A DNA stretch of 64,000 nucleotides, taken from positions 558,001-622,000 of the forward strand of contig NZ_CP171843.1 in NCBI RefSeq assembly GCF_048020265.1. The letters are read 5' to 3'. Within the stretch, counting starts at the first letter, position 1; each line of letters opens with the position of its first letter. Position numbers and translations under genes: made by a program. The notes under the pieces are model-generated. The model did no database searches. It was not told the DNA's origin and saw only the letters and a list, made by a program, of their open reading frames with translations. The stretch comes from Limnohabitans_A sp048020265 (GTDB lineage: Bacteria > Pseudomonadota > Gammaproteobacteria > Burkholderiales > Burkholderiaceae_C). Of the stretch, positions 49,869-59,265 are shown piece after piece.

Positions 49869-50885
49869 GTGAAACAGGCCACACGCTTTGCCGTGCAGAT
49901 GAGCTGGAAACTGCTCATCCGCGACATGGGTTACGCCCCGGCAGATGTGCTGAGCCTGGCGCGGTTGCCGGGCGACCTGTTTGCGCGCCCGGGCGCGAGC
50001 TTGTCGCCCGCGCAGTACTTTGACCTGTGGCGTGGACTGGAGCAGGCCGCAGGCCATGACGAACTCGCCCTGAAGCTCGCGCAGGCCATGTCGGTGGAGG
50101 CTTTTGACCCGGCCCTTTTCGCCTGCCTGTGCAGCCCCGACCTGAACACCGCGCTGCAGCGGCTGGCGCAATACAAGCGGCTGATAGGGCCCTTGCACAT
50201 GGCGCTGGACATCCGATCCGACAGAACCCTGGTCATGCTCAGCTGCTACGGGCATACCGAGCCGATTCCCCGTAGCTTGGGTGTGTCCGAGTTGGTGTTC
50301 TTCACCCAACTGGCCCGGCTGGCCACGCGTGAGCGGATCGAGCCCTTGGCGGCATCTCTGCCCGACTTGCCCGCTGACCTGCCTGCGTACAAGGCTTACT
50401 TGGGCTGCGCTTTGACGGCCGCCGATCAGATCCAGATTACCTTTTCAGCGCACGATGCGCGACGCCCTTTTTTGACCGACAACATGGCCATGTGGGCGGC
50501 GTTTGAGCCGGCCCTCAACAGCCGACTCTCAGAACTGGACGCTCGTGCGGGCATGCGCGAACGCGTCAAGGCCGTGTTGCTGGAGACCTTGCCCGCAGGC
50601 ACCAGCAGCATCGATGCCGTAGCCCAGCGCCTGGCGGTGAGCAAACGCTCCTTGCAACGGCAGTTGGCCGACGAATCGGTGGGGTTTCAAGAAGTGCTCA
50701 GCGAGGTGCGGCACGAACTGGCGCGGCATTACCTGAGCCGCACCGACATATCGGCTGGAGAAATTTCCTGGCTGCTCGGCTTTCAGGAAAGCAATTCTTT
50801 CATTCGGGCATTCAGAAACTGGACCGGCACCACGCCTGCGGCTTACCGGCTGCAGCGGGTGAGCCTGGGCTCCAGCTTGGATTGA
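49869..50885 (+). CDS. AraC family transcriptional regulator
   Basis: The protein has 338 residues from a GTG start (MKQATRFAVQMSWKLLIRDM). The first 200 residues resemble the arabinose-binding-like N-terminal domain of AraC proteins that respond to fatty or hydrophobic ligands. The C-terminal double helix-turn-helix has AVAQRLAVSKRSLQRQLADE and SWLLGFQESNSFIRAFRNWT followed by GTTPAAYR. It may regulate the SDR gene upstream. AGAAAGA precedes the start at some distance. Confidence 0.87.
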   Translation: MKQATRFAVQMSWKLLIRDMGYAPADVLSLARLPGDLFARPGASLSPAQYFDLWRGLEQAAGHDELALKLAQAMSVEAFDPALFACLCSPDLNTALQRLAQYKRLIGPLHMALDIRSDRTLVMLSCYGHTEPIPRSLGVSELVFFTQLARLATRERIEPLAASLPDLPADLPAYKAYLGCALTAADQIQITFSAHDARRPFLTDNMAMWAAFEPALNSRLSELDARAGMRERVKAVLLETLPAGTSSIDAVAQRLAVSKRSLQRQLADESVGFQEVLSEVRHELARHYLSRTDISAGEISWLLGFQESNSFIRAFRNWTGTTPAAYRLQRVSLGSSLD

Positions 50886-50895
50886 TCCGGACCTG

Positions 50896-52299
50896 TCACT
50901 TCACACCCAATGCCAGCTGCAAAGCCAGCTGGTTGTGTCGCTCGATCAGCGGCTCCATGTCCACGGTGGTGATCTGGCCCTGGCGCACCACCACGCGGCC
51001 GTTCACGATGGTGTAGTCGGCGTTGTTGCTGGCGCACAGCAAGAGCGCCCCCACCGGGTCGTGCACCGCGCCGCCCGCCATGCTCAATGTGTCGGTGCGG
51101 AACATCGCGATGTCAGCGCAATAGCCTTCTTTGAATTGACCCAGTTCGTGGGCGCGGCCCAGCACTTCGGCACCGCCGCGTGTGCCTAGGCGCAGGGCGT
51201 CGCGGGGCGTCATGTCGGCCGGGCCGTGGTCACAACCGAACGGTTCTAAAGCCTTGCCCACACGCGCCAGCAGCATGGCTTGGCGGGCTTCGTTCAGCAG
51301 GTGCGCTGCGTCGTTGCTGGCACTGCCGTCCACACCCAGACCAATCGGCACGCCTGCATCGAGCATTTTGCGCAGAGGCAAGATGCCGCTGGCCAGGCGC
51401 ATGTTGCTGCAGGGGCAGTGGGCGATGCCGGTATGGGTTTTGGCAAACAGGTAAGTGCCTTGCTCGTCGAGCTTGACGCCGTGAGCGTGCCACACATCGT
51501 CGCCCACCCAACCCAAATCTTGCGCGTATTGCGCAGGCGTGCAGTTGAACTTCTCTTTGGTATAGGCGATGTCGTGGTCGTTTTCGGCCAGGTGGGTGTG
51601 CAGGCGCGCGCCAAAAGCGCGGGCCAATTTGGCCGCTTCGCGCATCAGGTCCTGGCTCACGCTGAAGGGCGAGCAGGGGGCCACGGCCACATGCGTCATC
51701 GAACCGAAGCTGGCGTCGTGCCAGCGTTCGATCAGGCGCTGGGTTTCTTTGAGGATGGCAGGTTCTTGCTCGACCACGCTGTCGGGCGGCAAGCCGCCTT
51801 GGCTCTCGCCCACGCTCATGCTCCCGCGTGTGGCTGTGAAGCGCATGCCGATGGTGTGCGCGGCTTCGATGCTGTCGTCCAGCCGCACGCCATTGGGGTA
51901 GATGTAGAGGTGGTCAGAGCTGGTGGTGCAGCCGCTCAGCAACAGCTCTGCCATGGCCACCTGGCCTGAGACACGCACCATCTCTGGCGTGAGGCCCACC
52001 CAGATCGGGTACAGGCCTTGGAGCCAGCTGAACAGCTCGGCGTTTTGCACCGACGGAATCGCCCGCGTGAGCGACTGGTACATGTGGTGGTGCGTGTTGA
52101 TCAGGCCTGGCACCACCACATGGTGGCGTGCGTCGATCACTTCATCAACTTGTGTGAGCAGTTCGTCGATGTTCTCACCGGCAGGGATGATGCGTTCGAT
52201 GCGCCCATCACGGATCAGGAGCGAGGCGCCCTGCAGTTCTGTGTTCGCATCGTTCATGGTGGCGATGCAGCGGGCGCGGTGTATGAGCAGCGAGGTCAT
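50896..52299 (-). CDS. 8-oxoguanine deaminase (amidohydrolase superfamily)
   Basis: The protein has 467 residues and is predicted to deaminate 8-oxoguanine to urate. Zinc-site residues are in LINTHHHMYQSLTRA, in HTHLAENDHD and AHGVKLDEQG, and in GLGVDGSASNDAAHLL. The length and motifs fit the 8-oxoguanine deaminase/TrzN branch better than guanine deaminase, which is present separately at 60016-61350. The product urate would feed PuuD. It is a single leftward gene, convergent with the AraC gene. Confidence 0.85.
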   Translation of the reverse strand: MTSLLIHRARCIATMNDANTELQGASLLIRDGRIERIIPAGENIDELLTQVDEVIDARHHVVVPGLINTHHHMYQSLTRAIPSVQNAELFSWLQGLYPIWVGLTPEMVRVSGQVAMAELLLSGCTTSSDHLYIYPNGVRLDDSIEAAHTIGMRFTATRGSMSVGESQGGLPPDSVVEQEPAILKETQRLIERWHDASFGSMTHVAVAPCSPFSVSQDLMREAAKLARAFGARLHTHLAENDHDIAYTKEKFNCTPAQYAQDLGWVGDDVWHAHGVKLDEQGTYLFAKTHTGIAHCPCSNMRLASGILPLRKMLDAGVPIGLGVDGSASNDAAHLLNEARQAMLLARVGKALEPFGCDHGPADMTPRDALRLGTRGGAEVLGRAHELGQFKEGYCADIAMFRTDTLSMAGGAVHDPVGALLLCASNNADYTIVNGRVVVRQGQITTVDMEPLIERHNQLALQLALGVK

Positions 52300-52702
52300 G
52301 GACTTGTCCTTGAAGGCAATGGATCAAACGAATGAAACAAGTCGCGGCCGAATCCCCTTGCCCCCTTCTGAAGGGGGAGGGCGAGCACCACGTTGCCGCG
52401 CGTCCCGGGCTGTGCAGTGGTCTGAATTTTAAGCAGGCCCTGCTCGTCGGTGGTGGGCGCAGTGGTTGCGAGCACAGCGTTTTGTTGGCTCAGGTGTGGG
52501 CAATCCTTCCTGTTGGCCCGGCTGAAACCAGCGGCCAAAGCTGTCGTGGACAGGCCCCTCAGCGGCCATCTTCTGTGCAACAATTCAAAGCCCGACAAGC
52601 CGCACTGGATCGAGATCAATGGGGCATCACAACATGGTTGAGCGCAACGACTCAAGCCAGGAATAAAGCGACGCAGCTGCACGTTTTATACGTCGGCCCT
52701 CT
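52300..52702. other. 403-base gap with a CCCCCTT palindrome
   Basis: This is the divergent region between 8-oxoguanine deaminase and the GGDEF/EAL gene. It holds an inverted repeat CCCCCTT-CTG-AAGGGGG at 52361-52377, a form common as dispersed repeats in this bacterial group. No TGTATACA box or sigma-54 site is present. An open frame on the plus strand (from 52332) has no recognisable features and was not called. The promoters themselves could not be pinned down. Confidence 0.6.
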
Positions 52703-55524
52703 TTGCCCCGTATCCTGGCCTCCCAGTCAGTCAAGGTCCGCGTGACCTTGCTGGCGCTCGTGATCGGCTTGGTCAGCACCATTTTGTCGGGCCTGTACGT
52801 GAGCTACTTGCTGCGTGTGGACGTCGAAAAGGTGTTGGCGGCGCAGCAGTTTGCAGCCGCCCGATCTGTGGCCGAATCGATCGACCGCCAGTTGAAGGAT
52901 CGTCTGCTTGCGCTCGAAGACGTTGCTTCGCTCACTGCTTTGAGCGACATCCGCGATCCCGGCAAATTGCAGCAAACACTGCAAAATCTGCCGGTTTTCC
53001 AGGCTCTTTTCAACGGCGGGACTTTCATCACCGACATCGATGGGGTAACCCTGGCCTCTACGCCGATTGAGGTGCCCCGCTATGGGGTCAGCTACGCCGA
53101 GCGGGAGTGGTTCATCCAGGCCATCGCGACAGGTCAGCCAGCGATTGGCGCACCCTCGATCGGCAAGGTCATGGGTATTCCGGGGGTGGTGATGGCCGCC
53201 CCGATGCGCGATGCTTCGGGGCGCATCACTGGCGTGGTGGCAGGCTTGATCAACCTGCGCGACGCCAGCTTTCTGGACGACGTCCAAAGCAACCCCTTTG
53301 GCACGACCGGTGACTACCTGCTGGTGGCGCCTGATCACCGCATGGTGATCACTTCTTCGGACCGCAACCGCATCATGGAGCGTTTGGGTCCAGCCGGGGT
53401 CAATCCGCAGATTGACCGTTTTGTTCAGGGTTATGAAGGCACGGCGGTGCTGCGCAACCCGAAGGGTGTGGAGGTGCTGTCGTCCGTGAAGCGCATCCCT
53501 ACCGCAAACTGGTACGTCGCTGTGACACTGCCCACCCGCGAAGCCTTTGCACCCGTCAAAAAGCTGGAGCTGCGCTTGTTCATCAGTACCGGCATCATGA
53601 GCCTGTTGGCCGGTGCATGCGTTTGGTGGGCGCTGCGGAGCCAGCTCATGCCGCTGCAGACGGCCGCACAAGCCCTGTCAGAGATCACCTCGCGCGATAT
53701 TGCCAAAACGCCCTTGAAGCCCCTGCCAGTGGGACGCGGCGATGAAATCGGTCAATTGCTCCAGTCTTTCAACCGTTTGCTGTTCACCTTGAACCAACAG
53801 CGCGACGAGTTGACACAAAGCGAGCTTCTGTACAGCTCGGCCTTTCGCACCAGCCCGGACGCTTTCAGCATCACCGGCATGGAGGACGGCCGTTTCATCA
53901 CCGTCAACGACAGCTTCACCCGCATGTTTGGCTGGTCGCCACAAGACTTGCTTGGGCGATCGGCGGCAGACACCGGCATTTGGCGCTACCCCGGCGATCG
54001 CGAGGCCATGCTGCAGGTGTTGCGCGGGCACGGCCGCATCGAGGGCCTTGAAGCGGAATTTGTGGCCCGCGATGGGCGACTCGTCAGTGTGCAGCTGTCG
54101 TCTTCGGTGCTGGAGTTGAAAGGACGCACCTGCATGCTGACCGTGGTGCATGACATCACCGCCCGCAAGCAGGCCGAGCGCCAGATTGAAACGCTGGCCT
54201 TTTATGACACGCTCACCGGGTTGCCTAATCGCCGACTCTTTCTTGATCGCTTGAGCCAGGCCTTGCCGGATGTGGCGCGGCTGGGCCGTTGCGGAGCGTT
54301 GCTGGAATTGGATTTGGACGATTTCAAGAGCCTCAACGATAACCACGGCCATGTCATTGGTGACACTTTGCTGCGCACGGTGGCCGCCCGTCTCACGGCT
54401 TGTGTGCAGGCCGGCACGACGGTCGCCCGTGTGGGCAGCGATGAATTTGTGGTGCTGCTCACCGACCTGTCCACCGATCCTTTGCAGGCCCAGGACCGCG
54501 CCTTGCAGTTGGCGCAGCGCTTGCAAGAGGCGCTGGGCGGTGACATGGCCTTGGGGGCATTGAACTACCACTGCACGGCCAGTGTGGGCATGGTCTTGTT
54601 AACCCCGCAAGACGATGACCCGAGCGAAGTGCTCAAGCGGGCAGACTTGGCTCTTGAGCATGCCAAGAGTGAAGGCCGAGGCCAGGTGCGGCTGTTTGCG
54701 GCACGCATGCTGACCGAGTTGACTTGGCGCGCCTCACTCGAAGTGGCTTTGCGCGAAGCGATCGAGGGCGAACAGCTGCAGCTCTACCTGCAGCCCCAGG
54801 TGGACGCGCAGGGCCATCTGCGCGGTGCCGAGGCGCTGCTGCGCTGGCACCGGCCCGAACAGGGCTGGATATCGCCCGGCGAGTTCATCCCCGTGGCCGA
54901 GCACAGCGGCTTGATCGTTCCTTTGGGGCAGTGGGTCTTGCGCGCCGCCTGTCGTTCTCTGGCAGATTGGTCCCGTGACCCTGCGCTGGCCCATCTGACC
55001 CTGGCGGTCAACGTCAGCTCACGCCAATTCCGCCAGGACGATTTCGTGCGCAGCGTGCTGCAAACGCTGGACGACACCGGTGCTGACGCGAACCGCTTGG
55101 TGCTGGAGCTGACCGAGAGCCTGCTGGTGGACCACATCGACGGCGTGGCCTCGCGCATGACCACCTTGGGGGCCCGCGGGGTGTCGTTTGCGCTGGACGA
55201 CTTTGGCACGGGCTTTTCTTCGCTCGCATACCTGCAGCGCTTGCCGCTGGACGAACTCAAGATCGACCAGGGGTTTGTGCGTGACATCGAGGTGAACGCC
55301 AACGACCTGGCCATCGTCAGCACCATTGTGGCTCTGGGCCAAGGCCTGGGCCTGCGTGTGGTGGCCGAAGGGGTGGAGACCCCCGCCCAGCGCGATGCCC
55401 TGTCCGAGCTGGATGCCACCATTTCCAGGGCTACCTGTTTGGCCGCCCCATGCCCGCCGAGGACATGCAGGCGCTGGCCCGCCAGCACATCGCCCCGCAC
55501 GAGGCACCGCAGGCGCAAGGCTGA
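52703..55524 (+). CDS. Membrane sensor with Cache, PAS, GGDEF and EAL domains (3' frameshift)
   Basis: This is a c-di-GMP signalling protein of about 940 residues. A first membrane helix (about 10-32) precedes a periplasmic Cache-type domain (about 35-285). Then come a second helix with HAMP-like RSQLMPLQTAAQAL, a PAS domain with DAFSITGMEDGRFITVND, a GGDEF domain in which the motif reads GSDEF, and an EAL domain with AEALLRWH, LELTESLL, DDFGTGFSSLAYL, LKIDQGF and VVAEGVE. Near 55412 one base appears missing. The last part HHFQGYLFGRPMPAEDMQ is encoded in another frame that stops at 55524, while the read-through frame runs on to 55786. The start is a TTG; a GTG at 52741 is possible. Confidence 0.85.
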
Positions 55525-55653
55525 GAGGTTGCACTTACCTTGGACGGGTGGCGCAACAAGGCTCAGCGCGACGATGCCTGTCACCAACAGCGACCGGGTT
55601 TTTGGCTGCTCCGGCTACACTGGTTTTTTGTCGATATCAGAGACTCCGTCGCC

Positions 55654-56967
55654 GTGTCAATCAACGATCCAATGCTCTTTTTGCGCCACCTTTATGACGT
55701 GGCTGTGCAACGCGCTTTGCCCCTGCACAACACCGCCGCCCATTTGCCCATCCCGCCGGATCCGGCCAAGGGCCGCACTCTCGTGATCGGCGCTGGCAAA
55801 GCCGGTGGCGCGATGGCACAAGCCGTGGAGGCTTTGTGGCCAGCAGATGCGCCGCTGTCGGGTCTGGTGGTCACGCGCTACGGCCACACGCCGCCACGGC
55901 CTGCGGGTTTGCCCGAGCGCATCGAGGTGGTCGAGGCAGCCCATCCTGTGCCCGATGTGGCAGGCCTGCAAGCGGCCGAGCGCATTCTGGCATTGACGAA
56001 AGGCCTGACGGCCGATGATTTGGTGCTGTGCCTGATCTCGGGTGGAGGCTCGTCGCTGCTGACCTTGCCTGCCGACGGCATCGATCTGCAGCTCAAGCAA
56101 GACATCAACCGTCAGCTATTGGCCAGTGGGGCCAATATTTCCGAGATGAACTGCCTGCGCAAACACCTCTCGCGCATCAAAGGCGGACGTCTGGCGGCCA
56201 CTTGCGCGCCTGCGCGGGTGGTCACGCTCACCATCAGTGATGTGCCGGGCGATGACCCGTCCATCATTGCCAGCGGCCCTACCGTGCCCGATGCCACGAG
56301 TTGCGCCGATGCGCTGGCCATTCTCAAACGCTATGCGATCACGGTGCCCGACTCGGTGCTGCAGGCCCTGCAGTCGGGCGATTGGGAAACGCCCAAACCC
56401 GGCTCTCCGGTGTTTGCGGGGCACAGCGTGCACATGATCGCCACGCCCCAGCAGTCGCTGGAGGCGGCTGCAGCAGCCGCCCGTGCGCAGGGGTTGAACG
56501 CCTACATCCTGAGCGACGAAATCGAAGGCGAGTCGCGCGAGGTGGGCAAGGTGCATGCAGCACTGGCCCGTGCGGCGGCCAAAGGCCTCGGGCCATTTAC
56601 CAAGCCGTGTGTGATTTTGAGCGGTGGTGAGACCACGGTGACCATCAAACCGCAGCCTACAGGCACCCCCAAAGGTCGCGGCGGCCGGGCGGGCGAGTTT
56701 TGCATGGGCCTGGCGCAGGGTTTGCAAGGGCAGCCAGGTGTGTGGGCTTTGGCGGCCGATACCGATGGCATCGACGGCATTGAGGACAACGCCGGGGCGC
56801 AAGTGAGCCCCGATACCTTGGCCCGTGCTGCGGCGCTGGGGCACAAAGTGGATGAGCACCTGCAACGCAACGACGCCTATGGCTTTTTTGAGCCCCTGGG
56901 TGACCTGGTCATCACCGGGCCGACGCACACCAATGTGAACGATTTCCGGGCTATTTTGGTGATGTGA
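55654..56967 (+). CDS. ttuD: Glycerate 2-kinase (GckA/TtuD type, DUF4147-MOFRL)
   Basis: This enzyme phosphorylates glycerate, the product of glyoxylate or hydroxypyruvate metabolism. The protein has 437 residues from GTG (or 431 from the next ATG). Conserved parts are TLVIGAGKAGGAMAQAVEAL, LCLISGGGSSLLTLP, RKHLSRIKGGRLAA and ASGPTVPDATSC. The C-terminal MOFRL domain has VILSGGETTVTI, GRGGRAGEFCMGLA and ADTDGIDGIEDNAG. Older annotation calls this hydroxypyruvate reductase. It fits salvage of glyoxylate from ureide breakdown, though glyoxylate carboligase is not in the window. Confidence 0.88.
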   Translation: MSINDPMLFLRHLYDVAVQRALPLHNTAAHLPIPPDPAKGRTLVIGAGKAGGAMAQAVEALWPADAPLSGLVVTRYGHTPPRPAGLPERIEVVEAAHPVPDVAGLQAAERILALTKGLTADDLVLCLISGGGSSLLTLPADGIDLQLKQDINRQLLASGANISEMNCLRKHLSRIKGGRLAATCAPARVVTLTISDVPGDDPSIIASGPTVPDATSCADALAILKRYAITVPDSVLQALQSGDWETPKPGSPVFAGHSVHMIATPQQSLEAAAAAARAQGLNAYILSDEIEGESREVGKVHAALARAAAKGLGPFTKPCVILSGGETTVTIKPQPTGTPKGRGGRAGEFCMGLAQGLQGQPGVWALAADTDGIDGIEDNAGAQVSPDTLARAAALGHKVDEHLQRNDAYGFFEPLGDLVITGPTHTNVNDFRAILVM

Positions 56968-57053
56968 TCTGCATGGTTTGTCGCGCGATGCGCTGAAAAC
57001 GCCGACGATCTGCCATGCCCGCGTATGCGGGTAGCCATTTGTCGGGGGTGTTG

Positions 57054-57067
57054 TTGATTTGTGTCAA
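57054..57067 (+). promoter_or_regulatory. FNR/Crp-type box TTGAT-TTGT-GTCAA
   Basis: It matches the FNR consensus TTGAT-N4-ATCAA at nine of ten positions. It lies 39 bases before the ATG of the Crp/Fnr-type regulator gene, so it may be autoregulatory. It also argues against the GTG at 57061, which falls inside it. Confidence 0.55.
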
Positions 57068-57105
57068 AAACGCAGACCCGAGGCTCTGGCACATTCCGCT
57101 TCACC

Positions 57106-57741
57106 ATGTTGGATTCTTCTTTGCCCTCTTTGTCCGAGCCCACAGCCACCTTGGCGGCTGGCACGGTGTTGCTGCACCGCGGCGATGTGGTGGACCGCAT
57201 CGTGCATGTTATGCAAGGGCGTGTGGTGTTGGGCGTCATGGGCGCCATGGGCCATGGGGACATGGCGCACCAGTTGGGCGTGGTGGAGGGCCCGTTTTGG
57301 CTTGAAGCGGCTTCTGGTTTGATGGACCTGCCGCATGTGGTCGACGCTGTGGCCGAGACCGAAGTGCAGGTGCAGTATATGCGCGTGCCCGATTTCGTAG
57401 CCCAGGTTCGGGCGCTGCCCGAGGCTTCCCAAACCTTGCTCATGGACATGGCGCGATCGCAGCGCCAGCAAACCGAATTGGCCGTGAGCCGTTTGGCCAA
57501 GGACGCCGATGCGCGCTGCGCCGAATGGCTGCTGCGCCATGCCGAACCCGTCGATCTGAGTGGCAGTCTGGCCGTGAAACTCACCGAGCGCAAACGCACC
57601 ATCGCCGCACAACTGGGCATCGCCCCGGAAACCTTTTCCCGGGTGTTGCGTCACCTGCGCGATCGCCAGCTCATCAGCGGTGGCGGGCGTGTGTTGGGAC
57701 TGCCCAACCCGCAGGGCTTGCGTGAGTTGGCCGGTGTCTGA
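57106..57741 (+). CDS. Crp/Fnr family transcriptional regulator
   Basis: The protein has 211 residues starting MLDSSLPSLSEPTATLAAG. The cyclic-nucleotide-binding-like barrel (about 8-120) has AAGTVLLHRGDVVDRIVHVM and GRVVLGVMG. A long helix and a Crp-type helix-turn-helix with LTERKRTIAAQLGIAPETFS and RVLRHLRDRQLISGGG follow. There are no cysteines of the FNR cluster type, so it is not a direct oxygen sensor. It overlaps the thioredoxin gene by eight bases. Targets are unknown. Confidence 0.83.
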   Translation: MLDSSLPSLSEPTATLAAGTVLLHRGDVVDRIVHVMQGRVVLGVMGAMGHGDMAHQLGVVEGPFWLEAASGLMDLPHVVDAVAETEVQVQYMRVPDFVAQVRALPEASQTLLMDMARSQRQQTELAVSRLAKDADARCAEWLLRHAEPVDLSGSLAVKLTERKRTIAAQLGIAPETFSRVLRHLRDRQLISGGGRVLGLPNPQGLRELAGV

Positions 57742-58057
57742 CCACAGGCCTTACCTCAGCCCAATCGAAGCGCCCAGTCGCGCCGATGTGGACGCCCTGC
57801 GCGGCCTGACCTTGCTCGAATTTGGCACCGATTGGTGCGGCCACTGCCGCGCCGCACAGCCTGTGGTGGCTCAGGCGCTGGCACAGCAGCCGCCATGGCA
57901 ACACCTCAAAATCGAAGACGGTCCGGGGCGTGTGCTGGGCCGCAGTTACCGGGTCAAGCACTGGCCGACTTTCCTCGTTTTGCGTGACGGCCAAGAGGTG
58001 GCCCGCCTGGTGCGCCCCACGACCGTGCAAGAGGTGTTGGCCGTCCTGTCAGCCTGA
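57734..58057 (+). CDS. Thioredoxin-like protein
   Basis: The protein has 107 residues from a GTG overlapping the end of the regulator gene. The active site DWCGHC is preceded by LLEFGT, and the cis-proline is in KHWPTFLVL. After that comes DGQEVARLVRP. This is a complete small thioredoxin fold without signal peptide, so it is cytoplasmic. Coupling to a Crp/Fnr-type regulator suggests a redox or stress response. Confidence 0.85.
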   Translation: MSDHRPYLSPIEAPSRADVDALRGLTLLEFGTDWCGHCRAAQPVVAQALAQQPPWQHLKIEDGPGRVLGRSYRVKHWPTFLVLRDGQEVARLVRPTTVQEVLAVLSA

Positions 58058-58106
58058 AGCTTGGCCAGCCTGGCGACAGGGCAGTCGCTGATCGGGATGC
58101 AAAATA

Positions 58107-58122
58107 CTGTATAAATGAACAG
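58107..58122 (+). promoter_or_regulatory. LexA-type SOS box
   Basis: CTGTATAAATGAACAG has the form CTG-N10-CAG of gamma- and betaproteobacterial LexA sites, with an AT-rich centre. It ends two bases before the first ATG of the radical SAM gene. Confidence 0.7.
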
Positions 58123-58124
58123 TT

Positions 58125-59207
58125 ATGCAGAAACCACCCGTCGCCATGCCGATCAGCCAGATCAAAGGCCGTGGCAGCGCCACGCGCCTGGCGCACCGCT
58201 TCGAGCGCGATGCCCGCGAGCCGTTTGACGACGGCTGGACGGTCGACCCCGAGGAGGCCACGCGCATCGCCACCACCTGGACTTGGGAAGACGCCAAAAG
58301 CGCCATCAGCCGCAACACCTCACCCGACATCGGCTTTGACCGCTCGCTCAACCCTTATCGCGGCTGCGAGCACGGGTGCAGCTACTGCTACGCCCGCCCA
58401 TCGCACAGTTATCTGGGAATGTCGCCCGGGCTGGATTTCGAGACCCGCTTGATCGCCAAGCGGGGCTTGGCCGACCGACTGGTGCACGAACTGGCCAGCC
58501 CGCGATACACCCCCGGCCTGATGGCGTTGGGCACCGTGACCGACGCCTACCAACCCCTGGACCGGGAACTGCGCCTGACCCGCGAGGTCTTGCAAGTGTT
58601 GCACGACAGCCACCACCCCATGGCCGTGGTGACCAAGGGCATCGGCATCGAGCGCGACATCGACCTGCTCGCACCCATGGCGGCGCGCGGGCAGGCGGGT
58701 GTGTATGTGAGCGTGACCACGCTCGACGCTGAGCTGGCGCGACGCATGGAGCCGCGCGCCGCCGCCCCCTGGCGGCGCTTGCGCACGATCCGCACGCTGG
58801 CGGATGCCGGCATCCCGGTGGGGGTGAGCGTGTCGCCGCAAATCCCGTTCATCAACGACGACATGGAGCAGGTGCTCGAAGCGGCCCGTGACGCCGGGGC
58901 CACCAGCGCTTTTTATGTGGTGCTGCGCCTGCCGTGGGAGCTGGCACCGTTGTTTCGGCAATGGCTGGACCTGCACTACCCCGACCGCGCCGCGCGCGTG
59001 ATGGCCCGCATGCACGATCTGCGCGGCGGCAAGGACTACGACGCCAGCTTTGCCACGCGCCGCAGCGGTCAGGGCATCTGGGCCGACCTGATCGCCCAGC
59101 GTTTTGACAAGGCCTGCAGGCGCCTGGGCCTGAACCGCCAGCGGCACGATTGGAACGTGGACGGGTTCAGGCCGCCATCCACGGTGGGGCAGATGGCTTT
59201 GTTTTGA
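58125..59207 (+). CDS. Radical SAM protein, PA0069 family (SplB-like)
   Basis: The protein has 360 residues. The FeS-binding motif CEHGCSYCYARPSH lies near residue 84 after LNPYRGC. Then come GTVTDAYQPLDRELRLTREV and MAVVTKGIGIERDID, and the C-terminal part has TRRSGQGIWADLI. The family is related to spore photoproduct lyase, but its reaction is unknown. The LexA-type box immediately upstream suggests induction by DNA damage. An alternative start at 58146 (MPISQIKGRG) would leave a short leader after the box. Confidence 0.85.
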   Translation: MQKPPVAMPISQIKGRGSATRLAHRFERDAREPFDDGWTVDPEEATRIATTWTWEDAKSAISRNTSPDIGFDRSLNPYRGCEHGCSYCYARPSHSYLGMSPGLDFETRLIAKRGLADRLVHELASPRYTPGLMALGTVTDAYQPLDRELRLTREVLQVLHDSHHPMAVVTKGIGIERDIDLLAPMAARGQAGVYVSVTTLDAELARRMEPRAAAPWRRLRTIRTLADAGIPVGVSVSPQIPFINDDMEQVLEAARDAGATSAFYVVLRLPWELAPLFRQWLDLHYPDRAARVMARMHDLRGGKDYDASFATRRSGQGIWADLIAQRFDKACRRLGLNRQRHDWNVDGFRPPSTVGQMALF

Positions 59208-59265
59208 TGCGCCAGGCCAAACAGCTTGTGGTTTACTTGGACAACAGCTTTCCAGGGGCATGCCC

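Noticed and set aside
52332..52745. 137-residue plus-strand open frame in the large gap
   Set aside because: It covers a CCCCCTT palindrome, has no known motif, and overlaps the start of the sensor gene.
57061..57105. GTG start for the Crp/Fnr regulator
   Set aside because: The codon lies inside an FNR-like box, and the extra 15 residues are not typical of the family.
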